Assembly (NCBI GenBank): GCA_900316645.1
Contig: ONDP01000020.1
Span: 1 to 64,000 of the forward strand
Length of the DNA: 64,000 nt
Origin: an uncultured Prevotellaceae bacterium
GTDB taxonomy: Bacteria > Bacteroidota > Bacteroidia > Bacteroidales > Bacteroidaceae
Direction: 5' to 3'
Shown here: positions 38,074 through 45,281 of the stretch, in pieces
Layout of the letters: the number at the start of each line of letters is the position of its first letter
How positions within the stretch are numbered: the first letter of the stretch is position 1
The notes under the pieces: model-generated
Database searches by the model: none
What the model was told of the DNA's origin: nothing
Seen by the model: the letters and a program-made list of their open reading frames with translations, nothing else
Position numbers and translations under genes: made by a program

Positions 38074-38100
38074 CATAAAAACCAGCAGACCCACGGAATA
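38074..38100 (+). repeat. Remnant matching an internal piece of the methyltransferase gene
   Basis: These bases match 36430-36456 (24 of 27 identical, including a 16-base perfect run). With the 3'-end copy at 37341, it flanks the barrel gene, but the two pieces lie in reversed order relative to the intact gene. Confidence 0.6.
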
Positions 38101-38165
38101 AAAAAAAGCATTTCGATGGTTTATAATTCTCTATTACAAGAAAACAACCATCGAATGCTTTTTAG
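38100..38165 (-). terminator. Terminator hairpin after the 38.2-39.6 kb lipoprotein gene
   Basis: AAAAAGCATTTCGATGGTT pairs with AACCATCGAATGCTTTTT with one bulge. It carries A- and T-runs outside both arms, so it can act in both directions; on the minus strand it follows the lipoprotein stop. Confidence 0.8.
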
Positions 38166-38219
38166 TGTGTTTAGGAAAAAGGAAATAGATTTATTAAGAT
38201 AATATTAAAGAAGTATTAA

Positions 38220-39623
38220 TTAAATTTTCTCCATATAGTAAGCAACATACTGCTCACCGTCCCACCGTTCGATAATTCCCTTCGAATCAGATATGGACAC
38301 TACAGTCCAATCATCAACCCTGACACCATACCCAGATTTTTCATAGCGGAGCGACAAGAGACGATCGTAGAAGGTATAGGTTCCTGACTGTTGCAATTCC
38401 CATGTACCGTAACGCATCTTCCACGACTCAAAAGTATCTCCTAATAAAAAAATTCGGACGTTGTCATTATCCTTCTCCTCATCGCCTGTGCTTACACCAG
38501 AAAGTTCCCAATCCCAGGACTCCTTCAAGGTCCCGTCTATCTTAAACTCAGCTCCTACAGTGCGGTAGGCCTGCCAATTACCAACCAACTTGTTGGCAGT
38601 TATCTCTGTGCGCACAAATGTAATGTTGCCTATCGTTACCTCGTCGCCGTTGACGGCAACTCTGAACTTATCATTGTCATCTATTTTACCATCGCCATTG
38701 ACATCTGCATTCACTATCATATAATCATCTATTATCTGGTATCTGCCTTCAAGCAGCGTTTTCTGCCCATAGACAGAAAGCGTCTGCAAGATGTAGTCAT
38801 CAGAAACTGTGAGCGTGAAATATTCCTTCATATCAGGGTTCTTCTCTACATAATATCCTGATGTCAGCATTTTAGCATTCTGCATGTCTTCTATCTTCTT
38901 TTTGACTTCGTCTGTCATACGACTGAAAGTCATTTCTTCAGATTTACCATCAGAAGTATTGGTTATAACCAAAGACAATGCGCCATTCTTCATATAAAAC
39001 TTAAAAGAATTGCCCTCGTCACTACTAAACTTCATATTATTTCCACGTGTCCAGGAAAAAATCAATTCATCTGTATGTTTACCATAATATAATATAATCT
39101 TTCCACTCGACGTGGTTTCAAATTTCATCACGTAATACAAATCTGAAGCAATCTGTGCATACCACTCCCCGATAGCATCTTGTTGGACCTTGTCAAAATA
39201 GGCCTCCATTGTGTTGATGCTGTTCTGAACAGAGGTTGTTACCTTCTTCATCTGAATGTTGCCCAGAGTCGGGTCGTTAATGTGCATCACATCGTCGATG
39301 ATAGTTGCAGTTGAGGCTTCGCCACCGATATTGAAGGTAATGGTATTGTCTTTTTTCGTAAAGGTGCCTGAGCCATAGGTCTTGTAATAGACGTCTCCAC
39401 TGATTTCATAAATGTGAAGCATTACAGAGCTATTATCCTTAAAATCCAATACAAGCAGATAATTACCTTCCTGCATGAACCATGCTCCTACACTTGATTT
39501 ACCCGAAGGCTTGTCATTACCTCCACTGCCATTGCCACCAACCGAGGTAGCATCATCACCACCACAAGCCACCATCAAGGCCATTGTGGCTATCACCATC
39601 AAAATTGAACAAATCTTCTTCAT
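38220..39623 (-). CDS. CGGDD surface lipoprotein with lipocalin-like domains
   Basis: A 467-residue lipoprotein. The signal ends LMVACGGDDATS (Cys20), with acidic residues as in Bacteroidetes surface export. The body is beta-rich, with a segment like VNADVNGDGKIDDNDKF that may bind calcium. The C-terminal domain has LVGNWQAYRTVGAEFKIDGT followed by LKESWDWEL, the lipocalin-like pattern. A broken paralogue of this last domain lies at 42.5-42.9 kb. Its start and leader resemble two other CGGDD genes. The promoter (-7 box TAACTTTG) lies about 45 bases upstream. Function unknown. Confidence 0.85.
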   Translation of the reverse strand: MKKICSILMVIATMALMVACGGDDATSVGGNGSGGNDKPSGKSSVGAWFMQEGNYLLVLDFKDNSSVMLHIYEISGDVYYKTYGSGTFTKKDNTITFNIGGEASTATIIDDVMHINDPTLGNIQMKKVTTSVQNSINTMEAYFDKVQQDAIGEWYAQIASDLYYVMKFETTSSGKIILYYGKHTDELIFSWTRGNNMKFSSDEGNSFKFYMKNGALSLVITNTSDGKSEEMTFSRMTDEVKKKIEDMQNAKMLTSGYYVEKNPDMKEYFTLTVSDDYILQTLSVYGQKTLLEGRYQIIDDYMIVNADVNGDGKIDDNDKFRVAVNGDEVTIGNITFVRTEITANKLVGNWQAYRTVGAEFKIDGTLKESWDWELSGVSTGDEEKDNDNVRIFLLGDTFESWKMRYGTWELQQSGTYTFYDRLLSLRYEKSGYGVRVDDWTVVSISDSKGIIERWDGEQYVAYYMEKI

Positions 39624-39708
39624 ACTGATTATCTTTATTTGGTTAGTACTCAATGCCACAAAGTTACGGATTATTCACACAATTTGCAACACGCCAAATC
39701 AGCCCTTT

Positions 39709-39765
39709 CCCGACAAAAGGGAGTAATCACCTCTAACCCGACAAAACTTGCGGATGAGAGGGCGG
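39709..39765 (+). repeat. 57-bp dispersed island repeat, copy 1
   Basis: One of five related copies (others at 43282, 47996, 49921, 51806). Shared words include AAAGGGAGTAATC and GATAAGAGGG-like ends. It lies upstream of a CGGDD lipoprotein gene and antisense to it. Confidence 0.7.
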
Positions 39766-39783
39766 AATTTTTGGTTTTGAAAG

Positions 39784-39811
39784 CCAAAAAGAAAAGGGGC
39801 GACGAGCCCCT
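39784..39811 (-). terminator. Terminator after the DUF6078-like gene
   Basis: On the minus strand AGGGGC and GCCCCT pair around a 5-base loop and are followed by TTTTCTTTTT. It lies directly after the stop of the gene that ends at 39816. Confidence 0.85.
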
Positions 39812-39815
39812 ATCT

Positions 39816-40253
39816 TTAGGTAAAATTGTAATCAGTCACGTAATGGTCGAAGGCTAAATCGTCGATAGGACCGAACTCCGACAATATCTGCAGGATGTCC
39901 GCCTGCTGACGGGGCAAGAGTTTGTTCTCCCCATGATGGTAACGGTAGTATGGGCCGTTGCCACTGCTGAAGTAGTGCTTGACACGACGGCGGGCTTCAG
40001 ACTTGAGGGCACTGGGCACGTTTTTGTAGATGGTGCTGAAGCCCCATGCCATCTGCACCATCCTCACTTCGCAGAAACGCTGGCACTCTCCGCTTGCCCA
40101 TGCCGTCGGATAGACGGCTGGGCCACTTGTGCGCTCTGACGGGTTGAGCAGAGATGCCTGATAGTGCATACACTGCTGGCGCAAAGCGCAATCGTTGTTG
40201 AAACAAAGTTCATATCCCCAGGGAATATTTTTGAGATTTAATTCATTTTTCAT
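39816..40253 (-). CDS. DUF6078-like cysteine-rich protein
   Basis: A 145-residue protein with no signal peptide. It has six cysteines in the N-terminal half (CFNNDCALRQQC, then GECQRFC) and a helical C-terminal half (RQQADILQILSEFGPIDDLA). This resembles the DUF6078 family of Bacteroidales. It ends just before a hairpin terminator, and its start lies one base from an AGACCTAACAT repeat that is part of the VapE-linked arrays, so the two genes seem to belong to one unit. Function unknown. The start at 40253 is preferred over an upstream in-frame ATG that would run into the repeat. Confidence 0.8.
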   Translation of the reverse strand: MKNELNLKNIPWGYELCFNNDCALRQQCMHYQASLLNPSERTSGPAVYPTAWASGECQRFCEVRMVQMAWGFSTIYKNVPSALKSEARRRVKHYFSSGNGPYYRYHHGENKLLPRQQADILQILSEFGPIDDLAFDHYVTDYNFT

Positions 40254-40254
40254 A

Positions 40255-40377
40255 AGACCTAACATTATTAATTCGTAATTCATTTATTTTCAATACGTTA
40301 GACTTCAGAAACCCTCTTTGAGACCTAACATGAGACCTAACATATAGGTAACAAAGACCTAACATCAGACCTAACAT
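40255..40377. repeat. Phased AGACCTAACAT repeats between the VapE and DUF6078-like genes
   Basis: Five perfect AGACCTAACAT copies start at 40255, 40321, 40333, 40355 and 40367, with a degenerate one near 40344. Spacing within the cluster is 11-12 bases, one helical turn. The last ends one base before the VapE stop codon. An inverted set lies at 41762-41884. Confidence 0.9.
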
Positions 40378-41580
40378 CTAAGCTGCCTTCAACGGGATGA
40401 CCTTGTAGAAAGGAATGTTGCTATGATCGGTACTTTCGTAACCCAGCGTCTTCATGGCCTGCCCTACTCTCACCTTGTTGCCGTGACTGATGTCTATTGA
40501 GGGATAGGCATGCTGGATGTGCTCCAACAGCATTTTTGAGTTCATCAGTTTACCAACCTCCCCCTCCTTGGGCTTGCGGAAGCATATCTCAACCATCTCC
40601 GAGATGTCTTTCTTCAGCAGATAGTTCTGGTTCAACTGCTGGATGCGAGCCACCTCGTCGTTCGAGAACCAATAGGGTGTCTTGGCCACTGTCAACTCAT
40701 GGAGCACCTGAGCATAAAGCTGCCCATAGTCTATTTCGCCGGAATTATCAATATACTGCCCATCGGGAATCAGCAGACAGATATAACGGCGACTGCCTGT
40801 TGCATCCGTCAGTGGGTGCGGATTGTTGGTCGTTGCCACAAACGAGGCAAAACGCGGACGGTCTTCTTGCGAACAGCCATAGATGGGGCGCCCGTTCACC
40901 TTGCTTTTCGAGAGCGTCTGCTTCAGAGCGGCATGTTGGCTGGGACGGATAGCGTCCAATTCGTCAAGGTTCACCAGCAGATTGTTGGTCAGTGCCATCT
41001 CCTTGTCGAACTTGTTCGAAAGGTTCAGATGGTCAAGATAATACTGGCGCAACTCGGTGGGCAGCAGGCGATGGAAGAAAGTGGTCTTGCCACAGCCTTG
41101 TGCACCAATCAGCGTGGGCACACATTCGTTGCCGTGCAGGGTGTCCATCTGCAGCCAGTGGGCCACAGCAGACAATAGCCAAGTGGCCAGAAATCCCTGC
41201 TGTTCGGTAGTGATGCCTGGCAATCGTCCAAACAGTTGGCCGATGTGGTTCTTTCCGTCCCACCGAGGCAGTTGCTTCAGGTAGTCACCTATAGGATTAT
41301 GTACGGGTACATCTTCTGAATAGACGAACTCCATAATCTCCGTTTTGGGACTGCCTTTCTCGCAAATCTGCTCCTTCTTGGCCCTGCGAATAATGCTGTT
41401 CAGGGCCTCCTGCGTCAATGGGCGCCAGTTTCCGGTATCAGATTTTTCGGCAAACTCCACCTTTCCGTTCAGCACATTGCGACGGAAACAGTAGTTTTCA
41501 TTAAGAAACAGCTCGACAGCGAGCGTAGTTTCGAGGGCTGCGTTGACAGCGCCCTCATTACATGAAGGTTTTTCAATCAT
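40378..41580 (-). CDS. VapE/DUF3874-type P-loop ATPase (putative replication initiator)
   Basis: A 400-residue VapE-family NTPase, related to the primase-helicase parts of phage satellites. The N-terminal part (residues 1-100) has LLTQEALNSIIRRAKKEQ-like sequence. The ATPase core has Walker A GAQGCGKTT (159-167), Walker B LLVNLDELD (201-209), sensor FVATTNN and an arginine pair near 264. The C-terminal region (from about 330) fits DUF3874. No primase (TOPRIM/AEP) domain is present. A -7 box lies 97 bases upstream, and phased repeats flank both sides. In satellites such genes start replication; that role here is inference. Confidence 0.85.
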   Translation of the reverse strand: MIEKPSCNEGAVNAALETTLAVELFLNENYCFRRNVLNGKVEFAEKSDTGNWRPLTQEALNSIIRRAKKEQICEKGSPKTEIMEFVYSEDVPVHNPIGDYLKQLPRWDGKNHIGQLFGRLPGITTEQQGFLATWLLSAVAHWLQMDTLHGNECVPTLIGAQGCGKTTFFHRLLPTELRQYYLDHLNLSNKFDKEMALTNNLLVNLDELDAIRPSQHAALKQTLSKSKVNGRPIYGCSQEDRPRFASFVATTNNPHPLTDATGSRRYICLLIPDGQYIDNSGEIDYGQLYAQVLHELTVAKTPYWFSNDEVARIQQLNQNYLLKKDISEMVEICFRKPKEGEVGKLMNSKMLLEHIQHAYPSIDISHGNKVRVGQAMKTLGYESTDHSNIPFYKVIPLKAA

Positions 41581-41676
41581 TGTGATAATAAAGATTTAAA
41601 AGTTAAATTCTGTCCTCTTCTTTAATTCCTCTTCTTCTGTCCAGATACGCGCTTTTCACGGCATGTATTTCAACTG

Positions 41677-41684
41677 CAAAGATA
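41677..41684 (-). promoter_or_regulatory. -7 box of the VapE-type gene
   Basis: TATCTTTG followed by C on the minus strand, 97 bases before the ATG. The phased repeat array starts about 80 bases further upstream. Confidence 0.65.
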
Positions 41685-41761
41685 CATAAATTTTCTGCTA
41701 TTTCCAAATTTTAAGCCACTAATATTCACTTTTTTCAGCAACTAATGAACAAAAAAAGCTG

Positions 41762-41884
41762 ATGTTACCTCTGATGTTAGGTATATGTTAGGTCTTTGTT
41801 AGGTCTGATGTTACCTCTTGGAGGCGTTCCGACCTCTTGAAACGCCTTTGTACAGGCACTTTTGGGGAAAAGGATGTTAGGTCT
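41762..41884. repeat. Phased ATGTTAGGTCT repeats upstream of the VapE-type gene
   Basis: Copies begin at 41762, 41774, 41785, 41796 and 41808 (spacing 12, 11, 11, 12), with one more at 41874. The first and fifth are ATGTTACCTCT variants. A lone inverse copy lies at 42058-42067. They are inverted relative to the set at 40255-40377. Confidence 0.88.
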
Positions 41885-41888
41885 TGCC

Positions 41889-42033
41889 ATAAAGGCACCT
41901 TATTCATCAATAAAGGCATGTTATTCATTAATACGGAACTATTATTTTTTACTGCGGACTTATCGTTCATTACTACCGGAATAAAAATAATTCCCACCTT
42001 GGGACTAAAAGATTCCCACCCTGGGACTAAAAC
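41889..42033. repeat. Tandem 21-22-base repeat array
   Basis: ATAAAGGCA...TTATTCATnA units at 41889 and 41910, degenerate units at 41931, 41952 and 41973, then two near-identical 22-base units with TTCCCACC and TGGGACTAAAA at 41990 and 42012. Periodicity is two helical turns. Confidence 0.7.
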
Positions 42034-42051
42034 GTTCCCAAGGGTGGGAAT
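42012..42051. repeat. 15-bp hairpin at the end of the repeat array
   Basis: ATTCCCACCCTGGGA pairs with TTCCCAAGGGTGGGAAT (one bulge) around an 8-9 base loop, CTAAAACG. No T-run follows on the + strand, so it is not a normal terminator. It could be an origin or a nicking structure. Confidence 0.7.
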
Positions 42052-42079
42052 TTCTTAAACCTAACATAATTATCATTTT

Positions 42080-42109
42080 TTGATAATTGCAGAATTCTTC
42101 TTATCTTTG
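42080..42109 (+). promoter_or_regulatory. Promoter of the truncated AAA ATPase gene
   Basis: A TTTTTTG with its TTG at 42080-42082 and TATCTTTG at 42102-42109, 19 bases apart. The sequence matches the promoter of the intact AAA ATPase gene at 47.9 kb, including CATTTTTTGATAATT around the -33 box. Confidence 0.75.
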
Positions 42110-42131
42110 CACCGAGCAATACAAAGAAGCA

Positions 42132-42395
42132 ATGACAAAAAATCCATTTGTTATTAGCGGTTATGAAGGCCCAGACTGTTTTTGCGACCGAACAGAAGAG
42201 ACTGAGAAATTAGTTAGATTTCTACAAAATAGAAGTAACGTAACGCTGGTTTCTCCCAGAAAAATAGGGAAAACAGGGCTTATTATGCACGTTTTTCATC
42301 ACATTAAAGAGCTAAATAAAGATGCTGTCTGTATCTATATTGACATCTTCCATACAAAAGGCAATTCTATTAACAGTTCCCAAATGGGGGGCTGA
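42132..42395 (+). pseudogene. 5' remnant of an AAA ATPase gene
   Basis: An 87-residue N-terminal piece of the same ATPase family as the intact gene at 46.7-47.9 kb. MTKNPFVISGYEGPDCFCDR corresponds to MTENPFVTNGYVGPEYFCDR. Walker A is present in altered form (SPRKIGKTGL). It stops shortly after IYIDIFHTKG, before Walker B, so no working ATPase is made. The promoter and leader are intact. A GC-rich hairpin begins 21 bases after the stop. It shows that the island once held two copies of this gene. Confidence 0.85.
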
Positions 42396-42415
42396 AGGCA
42401 ATGTACTGATAATAC

Positions 42416-42452
42416 CACCCTTTGTGCATCGACATTGGAGGCACAAAGGGTG
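42416..42452. terminator. 12-bp hairpin between two broken genes
   Basis: CACCCTTTGTGC pairs with GCACAAAGGGTG around a 13-base loop. It separates the ATPase remnant from the lipoprotein remnant, and could end transcription from either side. Confidence 0.65.
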
Positions 42453-42480
42453 AATAAATGAGTAGAAGGGTGGCTTCCGC

Positions 42481-42906
42481 TTAATATTTCTTCATATAGT
42501 ATGCTACATAGTCGCTTTCTGTCAATCGCTCAATGATGCCTTCTGCTGCAGACAGACTCAGAATCTTCCACTCATCCGTACGAGTGCTAGCACCTTTTTC
42601 ATATTGGCACTTTACAACTCTGTCTGTAAGTGAATAGGAACCCGATCTTACCAATTCCCAAGAACCATTGCGAAGCGTCCACGATTCAAAGCTGTTATCA
42701 CTGTTGAAGATCATACGTGCATTGTCATTGTCTTTTTTCTCATCGCCCGTACTGGCACCTGTCAGTTCCCAATCCCATGACTCCTTCAATGTGCCGTCAG
42801 ATTTATATTCTGCTCCTACGGTACGATATGCCTGCCAATTGCCCACCAACATATCTGCGGTTATCTCTAACCGTACGAAAGTGATATTGCCGCCATTTTC
42901 TTGCAA
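42481..42906 (-). pseudogene. 3' remnant of a CGGDD lipoprotein (lipocalin-like domain)
   Basis: From GNITFVRLEITADMLVGNWQ to AYYMKKY this aligns residue by residue with the C-terminal domain of the lipoprotein at 38.2-39.6 kb (LVGNWQAYRTVGAEF...). The homology starts abruptly at about 42897, where the sequence becomes that of another gene. There is no signal peptide and no start of its own. It is a fragment left after recombination; translation by read-through from the upstream gene would be in a different frame. Confidence 0.85.
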
Positions 42907-43151
42907 TAATCATCGAGGCTCCCGCCACAATAGCGCGGGTCGTAGAATTGAACCCAATAACCAGGATTACTGCGGTCTGGTTGCGAAGGTCGCGAAACAG
43001 GTTTATATGTCTGTTTTTTCGCCTCTTGTGTGTCGCTTGGCTCAACATTTACTATATTGCCATCCTCATCCTCGAAAACTCCACTCATCCCCAAAGGAGT
43101 GAGTTCATCCTTCATTCTCTCGTAATCCTCTTCGTCGATAGTTATATACAT
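42867..43151 (-). CDS. Small acidic protein of unknown function, 3' end replaced
   Basis: A 94-residue reading that starts MYITIDEEDYERMKDELTPL with an acidic segment (GVFEDEDGNIVNVEPSD) and ends PGYWVQFYDPRYCGG then SLDDYCKKM. The last eight residues are read from the lipoprotein fragment in another frame, so the native C-terminus is lost. It has a full promoter (-7 box TATCTTTG on the minus strand, 43182-43189). I do not recognise the family. The gene may still be expressed but its function is doubtful. Confidence 0.55.
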   Translation of the reverse strand: MYITIDEEDYERMKDELTPLGMSGVFEDEDGNIVNVEPSDTQEAKKQTYKPVSRPSQPDRSNPGYWVQFYDPRYCGGSLDDYCKKMAAISLSYG

Positions 43152-43281
43152 AAGCGTTTATATTAAATTGTCCATAGACCGCAAAGATAGGCATAATTTG
43201 GGAATTATCAAAAAATGGTTATCAAAAAATGACAATTATTTTATGGAAACAGTTTTCCCTTTTCTTCGCCTTTATTTTTCT

Positions 43282-43338
43282 CTTCCCTCTTATCCGCAAA
43301 TTTTGGCAGGTTGGAGACGATTACTCCCTCTTGCTGGA
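43282..43338 (-). repeat. 57-bp dispersed island repeat, copy 2
   Basis: Related to the copy at 39709 in reverse orientation, antisense to the following lipoprotein gene. It is embedded in the long intergenic repeat. Confidence 0.7.
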
Positions 43339-43357
43339 TTTACGGGGATTTGTCGTG

Positions 43358-43388
43358 TTGCAAAACTTAATAATAATGTGTATCTTTG
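43358..43388 (+). promoter_or_regulatory. -33/-7 promoter of the CGGDD lipoprotein gene at 43.4 kb
   Basis: TTG at 43358-43360 and TATCTTTG at 43381-43388, 20 bases apart. The leader then runs GTGGAGAAATAA...ACTAACAAACAAA, like the leaders of the other CGGDD genes. Confidence 0.8.
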
Positions 43389-43429
43389 TGGAGAAATAAA
43401 TCGATTACTAACAAACAAATATTACTACG

Positions 43430-45052
43430 ATGAAAAGATTCTTTTATTTAGCAATGATGCTTGCAGTAAGCATTATGACGTTTACTTTCTTTGCCTGTGG
43501 TGGCGATGATTCAACTTCTGCTGGAGGTAATGGTAGCGGTAATGGCGAAGGAGGTAGTAACAGCGGTGGTACTACTTCGATTTCTATTGTAGGTACTTGG
43601 CGCGCCTATTACCAACGTAATGGTGTTCAGTTGTACGATTTGGTGAAATTCAATGCAGACCACACTGGTTATGTTATTGAGGAGGTAGGCAATGGAAGTG
43701 ATAATCCCACCAACTTTACATGGACTCAGGATGGAAACGTCATCAAAGTCATTCTAGAAGATAATTATACTATTACCTGGACAATTCAGCAAATTATCGA
43801 CGACAACACCGTAACCATTAGTGATGGCAAGCGAACCTACAATGTGGTCAGAGACGGAACGGGTGGTGGCGGCAGTACCCCTACAGCTACGTTCAACATC
43901 ATTGGCACGTGGCGCGCCTATTACCAAAGCAAGGATACTTCGCGCGGCGAGGTTTACGACCTGGTGACATTCAATAGCGACTATACGGGAACCGTCATTG
44001 AGGAGGTAGGCTATGGCAGCGACAATCCCGTATCGTTCATCTGGAAGCAGACGGGCAACATCATTCAAGTCAGCTATGGAGGCGAGACGATTACCTGGAC
44101 CATTCAGCAAATCATTGACAACAACACAGTTGTTGTGAACGATGGCAAAAAGGACATTAAGGTCTACAGAGATGGCACTGGTGGCGGTACCTCTTCCAGC
44201 AATTTCGTGAGCAAAGGTGGAGGCAGTCTGACCGTTGCGCAGTTGCAGGGGACGTGGCAAGCCTATCAGGTAGAATACTACGGTGTTGAAAATGGCCAAG
44301 TATATAACCAATCATATGAAATATACCCTAACGACCAATCAAAAGGTATGACTACTTGTTATCGCTACGAGTTCTATGCCGACTATACGTACAAGAGAAC
44401 TGAATATTATAACGGCGACTGGATAGCCCCACGAAATAATTCCTATCGAGAGACTGGTGGTCGTATCTATTTGCCCGAAGGCGGCTCACCAGCGCCTGAA
44501 TATTGTATGGTTACTGCCAATAAGACCCGTTCCGACGAGATAGTTATTACAACTCACTATACGGACAACGACATGTATATAGAGTATCTCCTGAAACGTG
44601 TAGAGGGCGGTGAAACTCCTGCAACCAACCCAGTATTAGGCACGTTTAACTTCGTATATCAGTCATATTATGATGAAACTCCTTATGACTATTATGGAGG
44701 CTTTGTTACCATCGACGAAGACCCATATAATACTGTTGGGGAGAATTCCATCAATATTGCAAATCTGTATCTTGAGGGGTCAAACCTTGTTGGCTATTAC
44801 GATCTTGACAAGGATTCCGTATATATTGCCGCTTGGCAGACTATAGGTGTCTCTGGTGAATATGGCCTAATCACTGTAAACTGGAAAGACACTAAATCTG
44901 ATTGGATTCCATTCTCCATCAACAAAGACGGCAGTCTGACATCAGATCGTTTTGGAGTATATTCGTATGATGCAGATTTTGTTGAACAAAAAGGCTGGTG
45001 GGAGGCAGCAACCATTGCTACACTAACTCCTACCAAATGTCGGCTAAGATAA
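43430..45052 (+). CDS. CGGDD surface lipoprotein with tandem lipocalin-like repeats
   Basis: A 540-residue lipoprotein, Cys23 in FFACGGDDSTSAGG, followed by a Gly/Ser-rich linker. Two near-identical beta domains occur at about residues 50-145 and 153-255: each starts with GTWRAYYQ, has GYVIEEVG-like and ITWTIQQIIDDN segments, and ends with RDGTGGG linkers. A third domain begins LQGTWQAYQVEYYG, and the C-terminal part differs (TFNFVYQSYYDETPYDYYGG). The linkers are as if each domain were duplicated as a cassette. No enzyme motif is visible. The family is probably a surface-displayed binding protein. A perfect promoter precedes it. Confidence 0.85.
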   Translation: MKRFFYLAMMLAVSIMTFTFFACGGDDSTSAGGNGSGNGEGGSNSGGTTSISIVGTWRAYYQRNGVQLYDLVKFNADHTGYVIEEVGNGSDNPTNFTWTQDGNVIKVILEDNYTITWTIQQIIDDNTVTISDGKRTYNVVRDGTGGGGSTPTATFNIIGTWRAYYQSKDTSRGEVYDLVTFNSDYTGTVIEEVGYGSDNPVSFIWKQTGNIIQVSYGGETITWTIQQIIDNNTVVVNDGKKDIKVYRDGTGGGTSSSNFVSKGGGSLTVAQLQGTWQAYQVEYYGVENGQVYNQSYEIYPNDQSKGMTTCYRYEFYADYTYKRTEYYNGDWIAPRNNSYRETGGRIYLPEGGSPAPEYCMVTANKTRSDEIVITTHYTDNDMYIEYLLKRVEGGETPATNPVLGTFNFVYQSYYDETPYDYYGGFVTIDEDPYNTVGENSINIANLYLEGSNLVGYYDLDKDSVYIAAWQTIGVSGEYGLITVNWKDTKSDWIPFSINKDGSLTSDRFGVYSYDADFVEQKGWWEAATIATLTPTKCRLR

Positions 45053-45126
45053 GTGCAACGACTAAAAAGATAAAAGTGAATAAGGTGCGTTTGCCTAACA
45101 AGCGTATAAGGAAATAAAACTTCTCA

Positions 45127-45181
45127 ATAATATATTATTATTGAGTCCACTTTAAAAAGTGGACTCAATATTATTATTTTT
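45127..45181 (+). terminator. Terminator after the repeat lipoprotein gene
   Basis: ATTGAGTCCACTTT pairs perfectly with AAAGTGGACTCAAT, extended by AATAAT-type arms, and is followed by TTATTATTTTTTC. A strong intrinsic terminator. Confidence 0.85.
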
Positions 45182-45193
45182 TCTGTCTTATGC

Positions 45194-45224
45194 TTGTAGA
45201 TTTCCAAAATAATGATTACCTTTG
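45194..45224 (+). promoter_or_regulatory. -33/-7 promoter of the PD40 beta-propeller gene
   Basis: TTG at 45194-45196 and TACCTTTG at 45217-45224, 20 bases apart. It excludes an earlier in-frame ATG at 45222. Confidence 0.75.
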
Positions 45225-45281
45225 CATAGTTCTATATGGCTATTAATGCTAAATTACATAACAACTAAAAAATTTAAGAAA

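Larger units (their letters stand above)
43181..43394 (+). repeat. Long intergenic direct repeat, copy A
   Basis: A 214-base divergent promoter region that recurs with many changes at 47895-48107. It begins with the -7 box of the minus-strand gene and ends with the -7 box of the plus-strand gene. It contains a CATTTTTTGATAAT tandem and one 57-bp dispersed repeat. Confidence 0.9.

Noticed and set aside
41788-41997. A 69-residue minus-strand reading through the tandem repeats, with a heptad-like pattern
   Set aside because: The heptads follow from the 21-base repeat unit; the 22-base units break the frame and no start signal is present. I treat the region as a DNA repeat array, with some doubt.
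40255-42067. CRISPR array
   Set aside because: Repeats are 11 or 21-22 bases without unique spacers of constant length, and no cas genes are near.
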